This document shows, piece after piece, positions 48,545 through 58,939 of a stretch of 64,000 bases of DNA. This DNA is from AP-15 sp963799085 (GTDB taxonomy: Bacteria; Pseudomonadota; Alphaproteobacteria; ATCC43930; CGMCC-115725). The position numbers were made by a program, and so were the translations under genes. The stretch's first letter is position 1; each line of letters starts with the position of its first letter. The notes beneath the pieces are model-generated. The model did not search any database. It was given only the letters and a program-made list of their open reading frames with translations, and had not been told where the DNA came from. Where the stretch lies: NCBI GenBank assembly GCA_963799085.1, contig CAWCWA010000015.1, positions 124,001-188,000 on the forward strand, given 5' to 3'.

Positions 48545-48672
48545 CAGCCTTTCCTCCCGCCGAACCGGCTCGCGCGCCTCGGCCGGAGGGCGCCCGCCCG
48601 CCCGCCGCAAGCATCATGCGACGTTACCGAGGACCCGGGACAGCGACAATATTCCGAAACAGGCCGGCGCCG

Positions 48673-49943
48673 CTAGGCCACCGACAGTTCCGCCGAGAGG
48701 ACCTTGCCCTTGGTCTCGGGGCTGAGCAGCAGCGAGATGACGACGCTCCCCGCTGCGACGACGGTGCCTACCAGCATCGGAATGGCATAGCCCAGATTGA
48801 AATTTATCGCACAGAACGCCAGGATCGGCGCCACAAGCCCGCCGAAAATCGCCCCCTGATGATAGCAGAAGGCGCTCGCGGTCGCCCGCACCTCGGTCGG
48901 GAAACCGCTCGGACAGGTAGCTCGGCAATTGGCTGTAGAGGGCGCCGCCGAACGCGCCTTGCAGGCCAAAGCCGAGGATGATCCAGAGTTCACTGCTGGT
49001 GAACAGATAAATCGGTGCGATCGGGATCGCGATCGCGGCCGGAATGATCATGGCCCAGCGACGGCCGATGATGTCGGCTGTCCAACCCCAAAAACACATG
49101 CCGAGGAAGCTCAGGATGTTGGCGAGCATGAACGGCACCGCCGTTCCCATCGCGCTCAGCTTCAGGTCTGCTGCAGATGCGTCGCAAACAGCGACCAGAT
49201 CGAGTAGTAGAGGACGAAGTTGCTCGCCATCCACCAGCAGGCCAACAGGGTATTGCCGAGCATACCCCGTTGGAAAATCTTGATCAGCGGCGCGCGAACC
49301 TCGCGCTTCTGCGTCCGCTGCTGGCGGCGGTTCTCGAGCCAGACTTCGGGCTCTTTGACAAATAGCGGATATAGACGATCGAGAGCGCCGGCAGAACGCC
49401 AATCCACAACATGCCGCGCCAGCCGATAGTGTCGAAGAACAGCCCATAGATGACGCTCGACAGCAGGAAGCCGATGCTCCACGAGCCCTGCAAGACCCCG
49501 CTCATAAACCCGCGCGAGCGGATCGGCCAGGATTCCATCGCCAACGCCGCGCCCGCCGGCCATTCGGCGCCCATGCCGATCCCGAGGATCGTGCGGAAGA
49601 TCAACAGAAACATGAAGGTCGGCGAAAACCCGGCGATGAAGTTGCAGATCGAATACCAGAAGATCGAGATCATCAGCGGCGTCTTGCGCCCGATCCGGTC
49701 GGCGAGCCAGCCCGAGGCAACGGCCCCGATCAGCCGCATCCAGAGGGTCAGCGTGAAGACGATCGCCACTTCGGTGGTCGGGACGTGGAACTCGTCGGCA
49801 ATGGGTTTGATAATCAGCAGGAACACGGTGAAATCGAACGCGTCCAGCGTCCAGCCGAGCCATGCCGCCCACCAGGCATACCATTGGTCCTTGGTCGGCT
49901 CCTTCCACCACGGGATATTTCGCGCGCCCTCGACGCTCGTCAT
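48673..49943 (-). CDS. MFS transporter, SHS-like (copy A), three frame breaks
   Basis: This is a 12-helix carrier starting at ATG 49943 after GGAGGGG. The opening IPWWKEPTKDQWYAWWAAWLGWTLDAFDF and DRIGRKTPLM (motif A) characterise sialate:H+-symporter-like (SHS/AAHS-type) members. The body is split by breaks near 49350, 49165 and 48905, but each stretch aligns with the neighbouring paralogue at 50173-51447. The end is SPETKGKVLSAELSVA. It probably imports an organic or aromatic acid. The adjacent GMC oxidoreductase is a possible user of the imported substrate. Confidence 0.85.
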
Positions 49944-50053
49944 CGCCTTGTCCCCTCCGCCAACGACCCCCTCAAACGGAGCCTTAAGCAGAGCTTAGCA
50001 AGCCTGCGCTAAAATGTCGCGCGATTTTTAGCGCGGCATCAACTTTCAGGCGA

Positions 50054-50170
50054 TCACCAGATCCGGCCTATCTCCTTGCCCTTGGTCTCCGGCCCGAAGA
50101 GCAGTGACAGAAACGGAAGGGCCCGAACAACGTGCCGACCAGCATCGGGATCGCAAAGCCGAGGTGATAG
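50054..50170 (-). pseudogene. C-terminal tail remnant of a third SHS-like MFS gene
   Basis: Just downstream of the paralogue at 50173 the minus strand encodes YHLGFAIPMLVGT and, after a one-base shift, LLFGPETKGKEIGRIW before a stop at 50054. The first phrase corresponds to GYAIPMLVGTVVAA and the second to LGPETKGKELSAEL, the last 35 residues of both neighbouring transporters. Nothing upstream of it matches, so it is the stub of a third tandem copy removed by deletion. Confidence 0.75.
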
Positions 50171-50172
50171 GA

Positions 50173-51447
50173 TCAGGCCACGACCAGCTCGGCGGAGAGC
50201 TCCTTGCCTTTCGTTTCCGGACCGAGCGCGATCGCGATGGCAAAACTCAGCGCCGCGACGACCGTCCCGACCAGCATCGGAATGGCGTAACCGATGTGAA
50301 AAGCGGTAGCGCAATAGGCCAGGATCGGCGCCACCAGGCCACCCCAGATCGCACCCTGGTGGTAGCAGAACCCGGCCGCTGTGGCGCGCACCTCGGTCGG
50401 GAACCGCTCCGCGAGGTAGCTCGGCGCCTGGCTGGCGAAGCCGCCGCTGCCGAATGCCCCCTGGATTACATAGGCCCACCAGATCAGCGTAAAATTGCCG
50501 GTCAGCAGATAAAGCGGGGCGATCGGGATCGCGATCAGTGCCGGTAGGATCTGCGCCGGCCGGCGGCCAATTTTATCGGCCACCCAACCCCAGCCCATGC
50601 TTGCGAGGAAGACGACAAGGTTGGCGGCGACGCCGATCTCGCCGATCGCACCCGGCGACATCTTCAGGTCGACCTGCAAGTGCGTTGGGAACAGGACATT
50701 TATCGAATAATATAGGACAAACCCGCTGGCCATGAACCAGCAACAGTTCAATGTGTTGAGGATCATGCCGCGCCTGAAGATGCTGATCAGCGGCGCCCTG
50801 ACCTCGCGCTTCTGGGTACGCTGGAGTTCGCGGTTCTGCACCCAGACCTCGGGCTCCTTGACGAAAAACCGGATGTAAAGGACGGCCAAGGCGGGGAGCA
50901 CCCCGATCCACAGCAGGCCGCGCCAGCCGATCGAGTTGAAAAAAAGACCATAGCACGCGAACGACAACAGAAACCCGAGCCCCCAGGAGCCTTGCAGAAG
51001 GCCGCCCATGAAGCCGCGCGAGCGTTGCGGCCACGTCTCCATTGCTAGCGACGCCCCGGCCGGCCATTCGGCGCCCATGAACAGGCCGAGAATGGCGCGG
51101 AACAAGAACAGGAACCAGAAGGTCGGCGAGAACCCGGCGATGAAGTTGCACGCCGAATAGCCGAGGATCGAGATCATCAAGGGCAGTTTGCGTCCCAGGC
51201 GATCGCCAAGCCAACCCGAGGCTGTGGCGCCCACCAGCCGCATCCAAAGGGTGATCGTGAAGACGAACGTGACCGCCGTCATCGAGACGTGGAACGTCTC
51301 CGCGATCGGGTGCATGATCAGTAGGAAGACCGTAAAGTCGAACGCGTCGAGGGTCCAGCCGAGCCAGGCCGCCCCGAAGGCGTACCATTGGTCCTTGGTC
51401 GGCTCTCTCCACCACGGGATTGTTTTTGTTCCGGCAACCGACGCCAT
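50173..51447 (-). CDS. MFS transporter, SHS-like (copy B)
   Basis: This intact 12-helix carrier of about 424 residues runs parallel to copy A. The opening is IPWWREPTKDQWYAFGAAWLGWTLDAFDF, motif A is GDRLGRKLPLMI, GSWGLGFLL is in helix 5, and the end is LGPETKGKELSAELVVA. The start is placed at ATG 51447, nine bases after GGAGGG; the in-frame ATG at 51456 abuts the ribosome binding site and is less likely. Substrate is an organic or aromatic acid by family inference. It is the likely parent or sister of copy A and of the stub at 50054. Confidence 0.9.
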   Translation of the reverse strand: MASVAGTKTIPWWREPTKDQWYAFGAAWLGWTLDAFDFTVFLLIMHPIAETFHVSMTAVTFVFTITLWMRLVGATASGWLGDRLGRKLPLMISILGYSACNFIAGFSPTFWFLFLFRAILGLFMGAEWPAGASLAMETWPQRSRGFMGGLLQGSWGLGFLLSFACYGLFFNSIGWRGLLWIGVLPALAVLYIRFFVKEPEVWVQNRELQRTQKREVRAPLISIFRRGMILNTLNCCWFMASGFVLYYSINVLFPTHLQVDLKMSPGAIGEIGVAANLVVFLASMGWGWVADKIGRRPAQILPALIAIPIAPLYLLTGNFTLIWWAYVIQGAFGSGGFASQAPSYLAERFPTEVRATAAGFCYHQGAIWGGLVAPILAYCATAFHIGYAIPMLVGTVVAALSFAIAIALGPETKGKELSAELVVA

Positions 51448-51538
51448 GACGCCCATCCCTCCGTTCTGATCGGACACTGCCTCTCCGCGGAGGCTTGCAC
51501 GGAGTGTATGGCAGGATTGCGTGCTTGTCTTGCAATTA

Positions 51539-53009
51539 TTATGTAATATTGCGTTCAGAATCATTTAATATTGGTGTAAGTAAATCGCTCGCCTTCGAGT
51601 TACTGAATTTGCCCGCGGCGTGCTCTGCCGCGCGCATGCCGAAGACGCAGGCTTTGATCAGCCCGCCAACGTAACCCACGCCCGGTCCGCCGCCTTCGAG
51701 CCGGCCGGTGGCGCCTCCGGCGGCGTAAAGCCCGGCGATCGCCGAGCCGTCAGGGCGCAGCGCCCGGCCGTCACGATCGATCGCGATGCCGCCCATCGTG
51801 TTGGTGATCGCCGTGCAGATCGGGATCGCAATGAGCGGCGGTTCGGCGATCGGCCGCGGCAGGCCCGCGCGCGCAGAGCGGGGCGGCGTCAAGGCGTTGA
51901 GGGCTCCTGCCGCGATCGCTGTATTGTACGCCGCCACCGTCTCGACAAGACCCGCTTCCGACAGCCCCGCCATCGCCGATAGATCGGCCAGACTCGCCGC
52001 CCGGAACACCGCGCCGCCCGCTTCCTCTACGAGCGGATTGGGCGGGATTCTGGTGAGCCCGGCCGGCGCTCTCCCAGATCGGCGCGTCGCACACGACAGT
52101 GGCGCAGAGCGGGTCGGCGAGCCGGGCGAGCGCATTGGCGATGGCGATGCCGCCAAGCCCCTCGTTGACGATCCTGCGGCCGTCGGTGTCGACGACGATC
52201 CCGGCCGCGGCGACGGCGTCGATCTGCGGGTAGGGCCACAGCCTCCCGTTCGTCATCGCGCCGCGGCTCAACAGATGGCCGTAGAAGCGGTCGAGGCCCA
52301 GCACCGCAGCACCCGCCTCCTGCGCCATTCTCAGCCCGTCGCCGCGGGCGGTGCCGGCGTGGCGCTGCAACACCCGGTCGGGGCGCGGGCCGATGTACCG
52401 GCGGAAGAGCTCGGGATCGGCCGGGAAGCCGCCATCGGCGACGACCACGGAAGCGGCGGCAAAATCGGCCGTCTGCCCGGCTTGCTCTGCCGTAACGCCG
52501 ACGCAGCGCCCGCCCTCTAACCGCAATGCGCGAGCGCGGGTTTCAAGAAGGATCTGCCCGCCGCGTTGCCGGAGTCGATCGCCGAGACGCGCCAGCAGCA
52601 GATCGGGGCCGCGGCCCACCCAATCCGGCCCGGCTACCGCGGCGCGCGGCGGCGCCAGCACAAAGCGGTGCCAGTTGCTGGCGCTCCCTTGCGTGAATTG
52701 CGCGCCTTGCGCCGTCAGCCAGTCGACGACACGGCGGGCGTCCGCGGCGACAGCCTCGGCGAGCGTTGGGTCCGCCTCACCTCCGGTGGCGTTGGCGATC
52801 GCCGCCGCGAGCTCGGCGGGCGGCAGCCTCACGTCATGGTAGGAGACGTGAAAGACCCCGCCGGCATAGCGCGAGCTGCACAGATAGTGCGCGCCGCCGC
52901 CTTGTTCGAGAACCGCCGTGCGCAACCCCAGTTCGGCGCCGCGCAAAGTCGCGACAAGCCCGGCAAAGCCGCCGCCGATCGCGATCAGGTCGAATTCATG
53001 TTCAGGCAT
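51539..53009 (-). CDS. FAD-dependent oxidoreductase, fumarate-reductase-like flavoprotein
   Basis: The protein starts at ATG 53009 with FDLIAIGGGFAGLVATLRGAE (FAD-binding GxGxxG variant). The sequence VVVADGGFPADPELF marks the GD motif. Near the C-terminus, past a frame break near 52065, AGLYAAGGATGRLEGGGPGVGYVGG gives the second FAD contact, as in FAD-dependent fumarate reductases and 3-ketosteroid dehydrogenases. It runs to the stop at 51539. It probably reduces or oxidises a C=C bond. It shares strand with copy B of the MFS pair, about 90 bp upstream of it. Confidence 0.85.
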
Positions 53010-53142
53010 CGCGGCACGCACGAAAATTGCAACACTGTCATTACTCTGGCACCACCGCGGAGAGCGCGTAAAGCGGCGCCGGCGGGCGGGCGATCCTCTA
53101 GAGGACGGATGGCTCGCCGCAGCGACAGGAGCACCATCGGGC

Positions 53143-54400
53143 ATGAGCGAAGAGGGCGTTGCCATTATCGCCGAGACAGCCGACAGCGAACCGGCGCAGT
53201 GGCGGCGCACCCTGTGGGCGATGGTCGGCATCCAGTTCGTGATGACGATGGCGTTCTCGATGCTGAGCCCGATCATGCCGCTTTTTCTGCCCGAACTCGG
53301 CGTCAGTTCGCCCGGCGCCGTCGATCTGTGGGCCGGCGTTCTGAGTGGCGTCACCTCGTTCATCGCCGCCTTCGCCTCGCCGGTCTGGGGCCGGGTTGCC
53401 GACCGCCACGGCCGCAAATTGATGCTGCTGCGCTCCAGCATCGCGATCGGCGTCTTTGCCGCCCTGATGGGGATCGCCGCCAATGTCTGGCAGTTCTTCG
53501 CCTTCCGCGCATTGATGGCCGTATTCGCCGGATTTTCCAGCGCGGCGATTGCTCTGGTCGCGAGCCAGGCGCCCGAAATTCGGCTCGGCTATGCGCTCGG
53601 CTGGCTAAGCACCGGCCAGCTTGTGGGCTCGCTCGTCGGCCCCCTGCTCGGCGGCGGCCTCGCCGATCCGACCGGCAGCTACCGCATTCCGTTCTACTGC
53701 ACCTCGGCGACGATCCTGCTGTCGACGGGGCTCGTCTGGTTTGTGGTGCAGGAACGTTCGTCGCGCCGCCGAAAGCTGCCGCGGACGCTCGATCCTCAAC
53801 AGCCTCCTGGCGGTGGCCCGCGCGCCGGCGTTGCCGGCCTTGCTTTTCCTGCTGCTGATGGCGCAGTTCGGAGTGCGCACGGTGCAGCCGGTGGTGACAC
53901 TCTTCGTGCAGGAGATGGTAGGCCCCCGGCCAGACCTCGCCACCCTTGGCGGGATCGCCTTTTCGGTGACCGGGCTCGCCAACGTCGTCGCCGCCCCCTT
54001 TCTCGGCAACAAGAGCGACGTGATCGGGTACCGCCGGGTACTGCTGATCTGCCTCCTCGGCGCGACGTTGACGATCCTGCCGCAGGCCTTCACCGATAAT
54101 TACTGGACGTTCACCGGGCTGCGCTTCGCGGTCGGGCTCTTCATCGGCGGCATCCTGCCGACCGCGAACGCACTCGTCGGCCGGCTGGTGCCGCGCGCCG
54201 ATCGCGGCACGATTTACGGCGTCACCGCCTCGGCGATGTTTCTCGGCAATTCGCTGGGACCGTTGACCGGTGGCGCGGTGGCGGCCGCTTTCGGCCTGCG
54301 CTGGGTGTTTCTGATGACCGGCCTTGTGCTGCTGGCGAACCTCGTCTGGGTCTATCTTCGGGTCCCCGAATACGCCGAGGAGGAGGATAAAAAGGCATAA
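53143..54400 (+). CDS. MFS transporter, one frame break
   Basis: A carrier of about 420 residues starting MSEEGVAIIAETADSEPAQW. The N-half contains MVGIQFVMTMAFSMLSPIMPL, GRVADRHGRKLM (motif A) and GQLVGSLVGPLLGGGLAD (motif C of exporters). The C-half, from LNSLLAVARAPALPALLF on, lies in another frame rejoined near 53790. MDR-type (DHA1) efflux is suggested by motif C. No regulator is adjacent. It is divergent from the FAD-dependent oxidoreductase. Confidence 0.85.
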
Positions 54401-54442
54401 GAGGGATTGCCGGCCGCAGCCGGCGCGAACTCGGATCGGCGG

Positions 54443-55345
54443 CTAATCGGGCCAGCGTCGGTGCACCCAAAGCCATTGCTCCGGACGATCGCGGATCCAG
54501 CCCTCCAGGGTCGCGTTGACCCGGGCCATCAGCGCCGCGGCGTCGGCATGAGGATCGCCGCTGCGCGGCAGCGGCAGCGGCGGGGAAACGGTGACCCGGA
54601 AATGCGCCCCCTCGAGCCGCTCGACCCGCAGCGGCAGCACGTCGCAGTCAAAGCGCAGCGCCAGAACGGCAAGCGCCGGGGCGGTCATCGCCGGCCGGCC
54701 GAAGAACGGCACCGGAATGCCGTCGTTCATTTTCTGGTCCGCGAGCAGCCCCAAATGCTCGCCGCGGCGTAACGCTGCAATCGCGCGCCGCGCGGCGACG
54801 GCGCCCTTGGGGATGAGTTCGCCGTGATCGCCGCGAAATCGCGCGATCATCCGGTCCATCAGCGGATTATTGGCGGAGCGGTAGATCTGGGCGACCGAGA
54901 TCCCGTGCTGGAAGCCGGCCAGCATGCCGATCTCCCAATTGGCGATGTGTCCGGAAAAAACGATCATCCGCCGCCCGGCGGCGACCGCCCGATCGACATG
55001 TTCGAGACCGTGCGTCTCGACTCGGCCCCCCGGTTCGTAAACGCGGATGTCGCGCAGATGCGGGTATTCGGCCGCGACACGGCCGAGATTGTCCCACATG
55101 CCGGTGACGATGTTTCCGATCTGGGCCTCTGACAGGTCGGGAAAAGCGCGGCCGATATTACGCCGGGCCTGCTTGGAGATCCCGAGGCGGGGGCCGATGC
55201 GCCGCGCCAGAGCGCCGCCGAGGGCGGAGGCGGCGTCGATCGGCAACAATCTAAACCCCCCGAACAGCAATGCTGCGCCGCCGGCCTCGATCCGGTCGGC
55301 GAACCGGTGCGCGTCAGCGGAGGTCTCAGGCTGGCTCGCGCCCAT
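54443..55345 (-). CDS. Lipid A biosynthesis lauroyl acyltransferase (LpxL/HtrB family)
   Basis: The 300-residue protein has the HxxxxxE-type catalytic site as FSGHIANWEIGM, then GISVAQIYRSANNPLMDRMI, LGLLADQKMNDGIPVPFFGRP and the family ending EQWLWVHRRW. The start is ATG 55345 (GASQPETSADA); a TTG at 55354 is possible. It adds a secondary acyl chain to the lipid A precursor at the inner membrane. Together with PagL near 41 kb it indicates a lipid A-bearing Gram-negative. Which of the lpxL/lpxM types is not resolved. Confidence 0.87.
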   Translation of the reverse strand: MGASQPETSADAHRFADRIEAGGAALLFGGFRLLPIDAASALGGALARRIGPRLGISKQARRNIGRAFPDLSEAQIGNIVTGMWDNLGRVAAEYPHLRDIRVYEPGGRVETHGLEHVDRAVAAGRRMIVFSGHIANWEIGMLAGFQHGISVAQIYRSANNPLMDRMIARFRGDHGELIPKGAVAARRAIAALRRGEHLGLLADQKMNDGIPVPFFGRPAMTAPALAVLALRFDCDVLPLRVERLEGAHFRVTVSPPLPLPRSGDPHADAAALMARVNATLEGWIRDRPEQWLWVHRRWPD

Positions 55346-55424
55346 CGCCGGCAAGCGTTAGCACAACCGGCGCGAACAGACCACCGAACGGCGATCGCCG
55401 CGCTAAACGCCCGACCCCTCCCGG

Positions 55425-56801
55425 TCAGGCGAGCGGCTGGATGTTCTGGTTCAAGTGAAAGACGTTCTCGGGATCGTACTTCTTCTTCAATTCCTGCAGC
55501 CGGCGATAGTTCGGGCCATAGGCGTCGGCGGTGGCTTCGCTCAATTCGTCGTCGCCAAGGTAATTGACGTAGCGGTTCGCGCTCATGAAGGGGCGCATCG
55601 CATCGTAGGTATCGCGGTTCCAGGCGATGCAGGCGTCGTTCTCCTTTGCCTCCGCCCATTGCGCCAGCACGAGGAAATTGTAACCCTCAGTACGATGCGG
55701 AAAGGCGGTGTCGGTGACGCCGATGCGGGTCACCGCACCGTGGAAATGCTCGATCAGCAATTGCCCCATCGGGGTCGGGCACCGCGCGAAACTGTCGATC
55801 ATCGTGTCGATCGCCGCGTCGCTCAGCCCCGAGAGAAAGTTCGACTTCCAATAGTTGAGCGCGCCCCGCGGATAGGCGGCATCGAGCATCGAATTCATCT
55901 GCGTGTAGGGCATCGGCCCCACGGCGTCGAGCGCCGGCGTTCCGAACCCCTTGATCTTTCGCACGTCGCGCTCGCCGGCGTCGAGCGGGCCGCAATGGCA
56001 GAGCACCATCGCCGCGAGCTTGGTTCCGGACCCGTCGGGCGCGTGTATGAGGCCGGCGAAAACCGTCAGCTCGTCGGGCAGCGAAGCGGTCAGGTCGCGA
56101 TAGAAACGCAGCATGTCGCGTGCCGCGTCGAACGGATAGGCGATGACGCCGCCGGTGACCGTCGGCCCGACCGGATACAGGCGGTATTCGAAGGAGGCCG
56201 CCACTCCGAAATTGCCGCCGCCGCCGCGCACCGCCCAGAAGAGATCGGAGTTGTCGTCCTTGCTGGCGCTGAGGATGCGCCCGTCAGCCAGCACCAGATC
56301 GACCGAGGCGAGGCTGTCGAGGGCGAGCGCATGCTTGCCCATCAACCAGCCGAGCCCGCCGCCCAGGGTCAGCCCGGCGACACCGGTCGTGGAGATGACG
56401 CCGCCCGTCGCCGCCAGCCCATGCAATTGCGTCTCGCGGTTGAAAAGGCTCCAGGTGACGCCGCCCTGGGCGCGGGCGGTACGCGCCTTCGGATCGACAT
56501 GCATGCCGGTCATCGCAGCCAGATCGATCATCAAGCCGCTCTCGACGGTCGAGCGCCCGGCGACATTGTGGCCGCCGCCGCGCACAGCGATTTCGAGCCC
56601 CAACTCGCGCGCGAGCTTGACTGCGTCGGCAATGTCGCCGATGCCACGACAGCGCGCGATCAGGGCCGGCCGCTTGTCGATCAGCCCATTATGGACCCGC
56701 CGCGCCTCCTCATAGCCGGCCTCGCCCGGCCGCAGCAATTCGCCGGTGAACGTGTTGCCGAGCTCGCCCACCCGATCCGTCAAAGACGCGGCCGAAGTCA
56801 T
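55425..56801 (-). CDS. BBE-type FAD-linked oxidase (VAO family)
   Basis: The ATG at 56801 is preceded by GGAGGA. A 458-residue protein with the VAO/BBE layout: EIAVRGGGHNVAGRSTVESG carries the flavinylated His. GGVTWSLFNRETQLHGL has no second attachment Cys. TGVAGLTLGGGLGWLMGKHAL and DLFWAVRGGGGNFGV follow, and the C-terminal BBE domain ends YDPENVFHLNQNI. These enzymes oxidise sugars, alkaloid-like amines or lactams with oxygen. No signal peptide is seen. It is a single gene on the minus strand with a 73-bp gap to the next start. Confidence 0.88.
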   Translation of the reverse strand: MTSAASLTDRVGELGNTFTGELLRPGEAGYEEARRVHNGLIDKRPALIARCRGIGDIADAVKLARELGLEIAVRGGGHNVAGRSTVESGLMIDLAAMTGMHVDPKARTARAQGGVTWSLFNRETQLHGLAATGGVISTTGVAGLTLGGGLGWLMGKHALALDSLASVDLVLADGRILSASKDDNSDLFWAVRGGGGNFGVAASFEYRLYPVGPTVTGGVIAYPFDAARDMLRFYRDLTASLPDELTVFAGLIHAPDGSGTKLAAMVLCHCGPLDAGERDVRKIKGFGTPALDAVGPMPYTQMNSMLDAAYPRGALNYWKSNFLSGLSDAAIDTMIDSFARCPTPMGQLLIEHFHGAVTRIGVTDTAFPHRTEGYNFLVLAQWAEAKENDACIAWNRDTYDAMRPFMSANRYVNYLGDDELSEATADAYGPNYRRLQELKKKYDPENVFHLNQNIQPLA

Positions 56802-56874
56802 CACGTCCTCCGTTCGCCGAACTAATCTCTGCTCCAAGGATGCCCCCTCAGCTGACAGAAATCTGTGAACCGCG

Positions 56875-57348
56875 TCACACATCCCCCTTGGCTGTGCGGG
56901 AAGACGGACGGAAGGCGATCAGCGGCAGCTCCGCGGCAAGTCGGCGGATGTGGTCGTCCGAGCCGTCGTAGCGCCAGCCGAGAAAACGGCTGAGGGCGAA
57001 GCGGATCAACGGGGCGATCAACCGGTTGCGTTGCTGGTAACCCTTGACGGCCGCCACCGCTTCCTCGGCGCCAAGGCGGCGGTGGACCGCGGCGAAATGC
57101 CGTGAACCGATCACGACCGCAACCGCGTCCGGCCGGGCCTCGATATTGCGCAGCCAGTCGGCGGGCCCGAAGGCGCTGATCACGACCGCCTCCGGACCCG
57201 CGCTTCGATAGTCAACGACTTCGAGCACGGTCTCATGCCGCCGGCCGGTGCGGCGGCCGTGATGGATCAGCAGCAGAAAACGCCGGCCCAACAGCCAGCC
57301 GCATTTCCACCGGTAGAGATAGCCGGTATCCGGAACAGCTGCCGCCAA
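56875..57348 (-). CDS. Nitroreductase family deazaflavin-dependent oxidoreductase
   Basis: A 157-residue protein with the Ddn-like split-barrel pattern: GRRFLLLIHHGRRTGRRHETVLEVVDY, EAVVISAFGPADWLRNIEARP and AVVIGSRHFAAVHRRLG. The family uses F420 or a flavin to reduce small compounds; use in an alphaproteobacterium depends on an F420 supply not visible here. The open frame begins at a TTG at 57348 without a convincing ribosome binding site, so the true start may be off. The gene ends just past the BBE-oxidase start. Confidence 0.75.
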   Translation of the reverse strand: MAAAVPDTGYLYRWKCGWLLGRRFLLLIHHGRRTGRRHETVLEVVDYRSAGPEAVVISAFGPADWLRNIEARPDAVAVVIGSRHFAAVHRRLGAEEAVAAVKGYQQRNRLIAPLIRFALSRFLGWRYDGSDDHIRRLAAELPLIAFRPSSRTAKGDV

Positions 57349-57466
57349 AAGCGGCTCAATCGGACCGTGCGTTGCTTTTCGTCAGCTCTCACACGAAAGC
57401 AAACGCTCGACGCAAAAAAACTGCGCCGCGTTGCGGCGGCGCTGTTTCCGGTAACTTTGCGCCGGC

Positions 57467-58939
57467 TTACTCGGCGGCGACGCCGGTCGGGGTTTGCGCC
57501 GCGGCGAGCAGGGCGGCGGCTTCCTTGGCGACGCGTGTGCCCTCGAAGAAGCCCGGGTTTTGCGTGCCCCACAGCTTGACCGCGTTCGCGAAGGTGAAGT
57601 CGCGGAAGTTGTCGGCGGTGATGTGGCCGTCCTCGACGAGTTCATAGGCTTCGGGCAACGGGTGGCGCATGTCGATCACGTCGAAATGCCCGATATCCGA
57701 ACTGAAGATCGCGTTCAGCTTCGACCCGAACGGATTGCTCTTCCCAAACGCGGTCGCGTTCATCCGATCGTCGGCCTCGCAGCCGAAATAATAGGGCTTC
57801 GCGTAAAGATCGACCCAGTCTTCCTTCCTGGCGATCTTGCAGGCCGAAAAATCGTCGATGTTCTCGACGCCGCCCGTCAGATAGGCCTGTTCGGGGTCGG
57901 GCAGCCCGTCGCGCTCACGCAACGCCTGGGCGATGTCGCTGTAGCCGTATTTCTCGACGAGGCTCATCAGCTTGGCGCGATCGAGCTTATCCGGATGCAT
58001 TCGCTCCAACGCCTTGGCGCTGCGCCGCTCCCAATGCTCGATCAGATCGCCAAAGAGTTGTGAGGCCCAGCCGACCCCGCCTTCAAGAAACGCAAAGCGC
58101 AATTCCGGAAAGCGCCGGGTGACGCCGCCGAGGAAAATCGCCTTGGCGGTCGCATGCCCGGCGGCGGCGAAATGGCCGATATGGTTGTAGGTGAAATTGG
58201 TCGGCGAGAGGCGCAGGCCCTGGTTGCTGGAGGCACTGTGGAAGGTTGGTGCTATGCCCAACTCGACGCACTTCTTCCAGACCGGATCGTAATCGTACTC
58301 GCTGTCGAGGCCGAGTACGTCGTACCACACCGCAAAGCGCGCCGTGTCGGGGTCGTTGGCGGCCGCCGCCGGCACCTTGCGCGCCATGTTGCTGCCGAAC
58401 ATCCCGACCTTGGAGCCCAGCTGTTTGGTGGCGAATTCGAGTTCGGCGATCGCCTCGTCGGGGGTGTGCATCGGGATGATCGCCGCCGGCGTCAGCCGGT
58501 CGCCGAGGCCCGAGAAGTAGTCGGCCGAGACTATGTTGTAGGCGCGGATCACGGCGCGGCGGGTCGCGTCGTCCTGGATGCGCGGAAAGCGCAGCCCGGC
58601 CGTCGGGTAGACGATGACAAAGTCGAGGCCGAGTTCGTCGAGGCGGTCATAAAGCAGCTTCGGCATCATCGCGGTGGCGCGGTCGAGCGTGTTTTCCGCC
58701 TGGCGGCTCCAGAACGCCGACTGGCCGATGCGCTTGTGCCGGCGCTCGTCCGGGGTCATCAACAGCGCCTCGCGGGTCGCGCCCATCGCCTTCAGAAAGC
58801 CATCCGCGGCCAGATCGCCGCCAACCTTGCGCATCTTGTCGCTGAACACCGGGTCGTATTCGACCCAATGCCCGTCGCCGTCGACGATCGGGTGGCTGAT
58901 CTTGGAACGGACCTGTTCCGGGGTCATATGGGCGCTCAT
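57467..58939 (-). CDS. Amidohydrolase 2 family hydrolase
   Basis: The ATG at 58939 leads to a 490-residue protein. The first metal site is HPIVDGDGHW, then YPTAGLRFPRIQD, IIPMHTPDEAIAELEFA, THFHSASSNQ-like HS, and GHFAAAGHATAKAIF. The segment IFSSDIGHFDVIDMRH holds the late Asp/His of the amidohydrolase-2 (ACMSD-like) barrel. Such enzymes decarboxylate or hydrolyse aromatic or cyclic acids. Its neighbours (carboxylesterase, NIPSNAP, enoyl-CoA hydratase) suggest a degradation pathway; the substrate is unknown. Confidence 0.87.
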   Translation of the reverse strand: MSAHMTPEQVRSKISHPIVDGDGHWVEYDPVFSDKMRKVGGDLAADGFLKAMGATREALLMTPDERRHKRIGQSAFWSRQAENTLDRATAMMPKLLYDRLDELGLDFVIVYPTAGLRFPRIQDDATRRAVIRAYNIVSADYFSGLGDRLTPAAIIPMHTPDEAIAELEFATKQLGSKVGMFGSNMARKVPAAAANDPDTARFAVWYDVLGLDSEYDYDPVWKKCVELGIAPTFHSASSNQGLRLSPTNFTYNHIGHFAAAGHATAKAIFLGGVTRRFPELRFAFLEGGVGWASQLFGDLIEHWERRSAKALERMHPDKLDRAKLMSLVEKYGYSDIAQALRERDGLPDPEQAYLTGGVENIDDFSACKIARKEDWVDLYAKPYYFGCEADDRMNATAFGKSNPFGSKLNAIFSSDIGHFDVIDMRHPLPEAYELVEDGHITADNFRDFTFANAVKLWGTQNPGFFEGTRVAKEAAALLAAAQTPTGVAAE

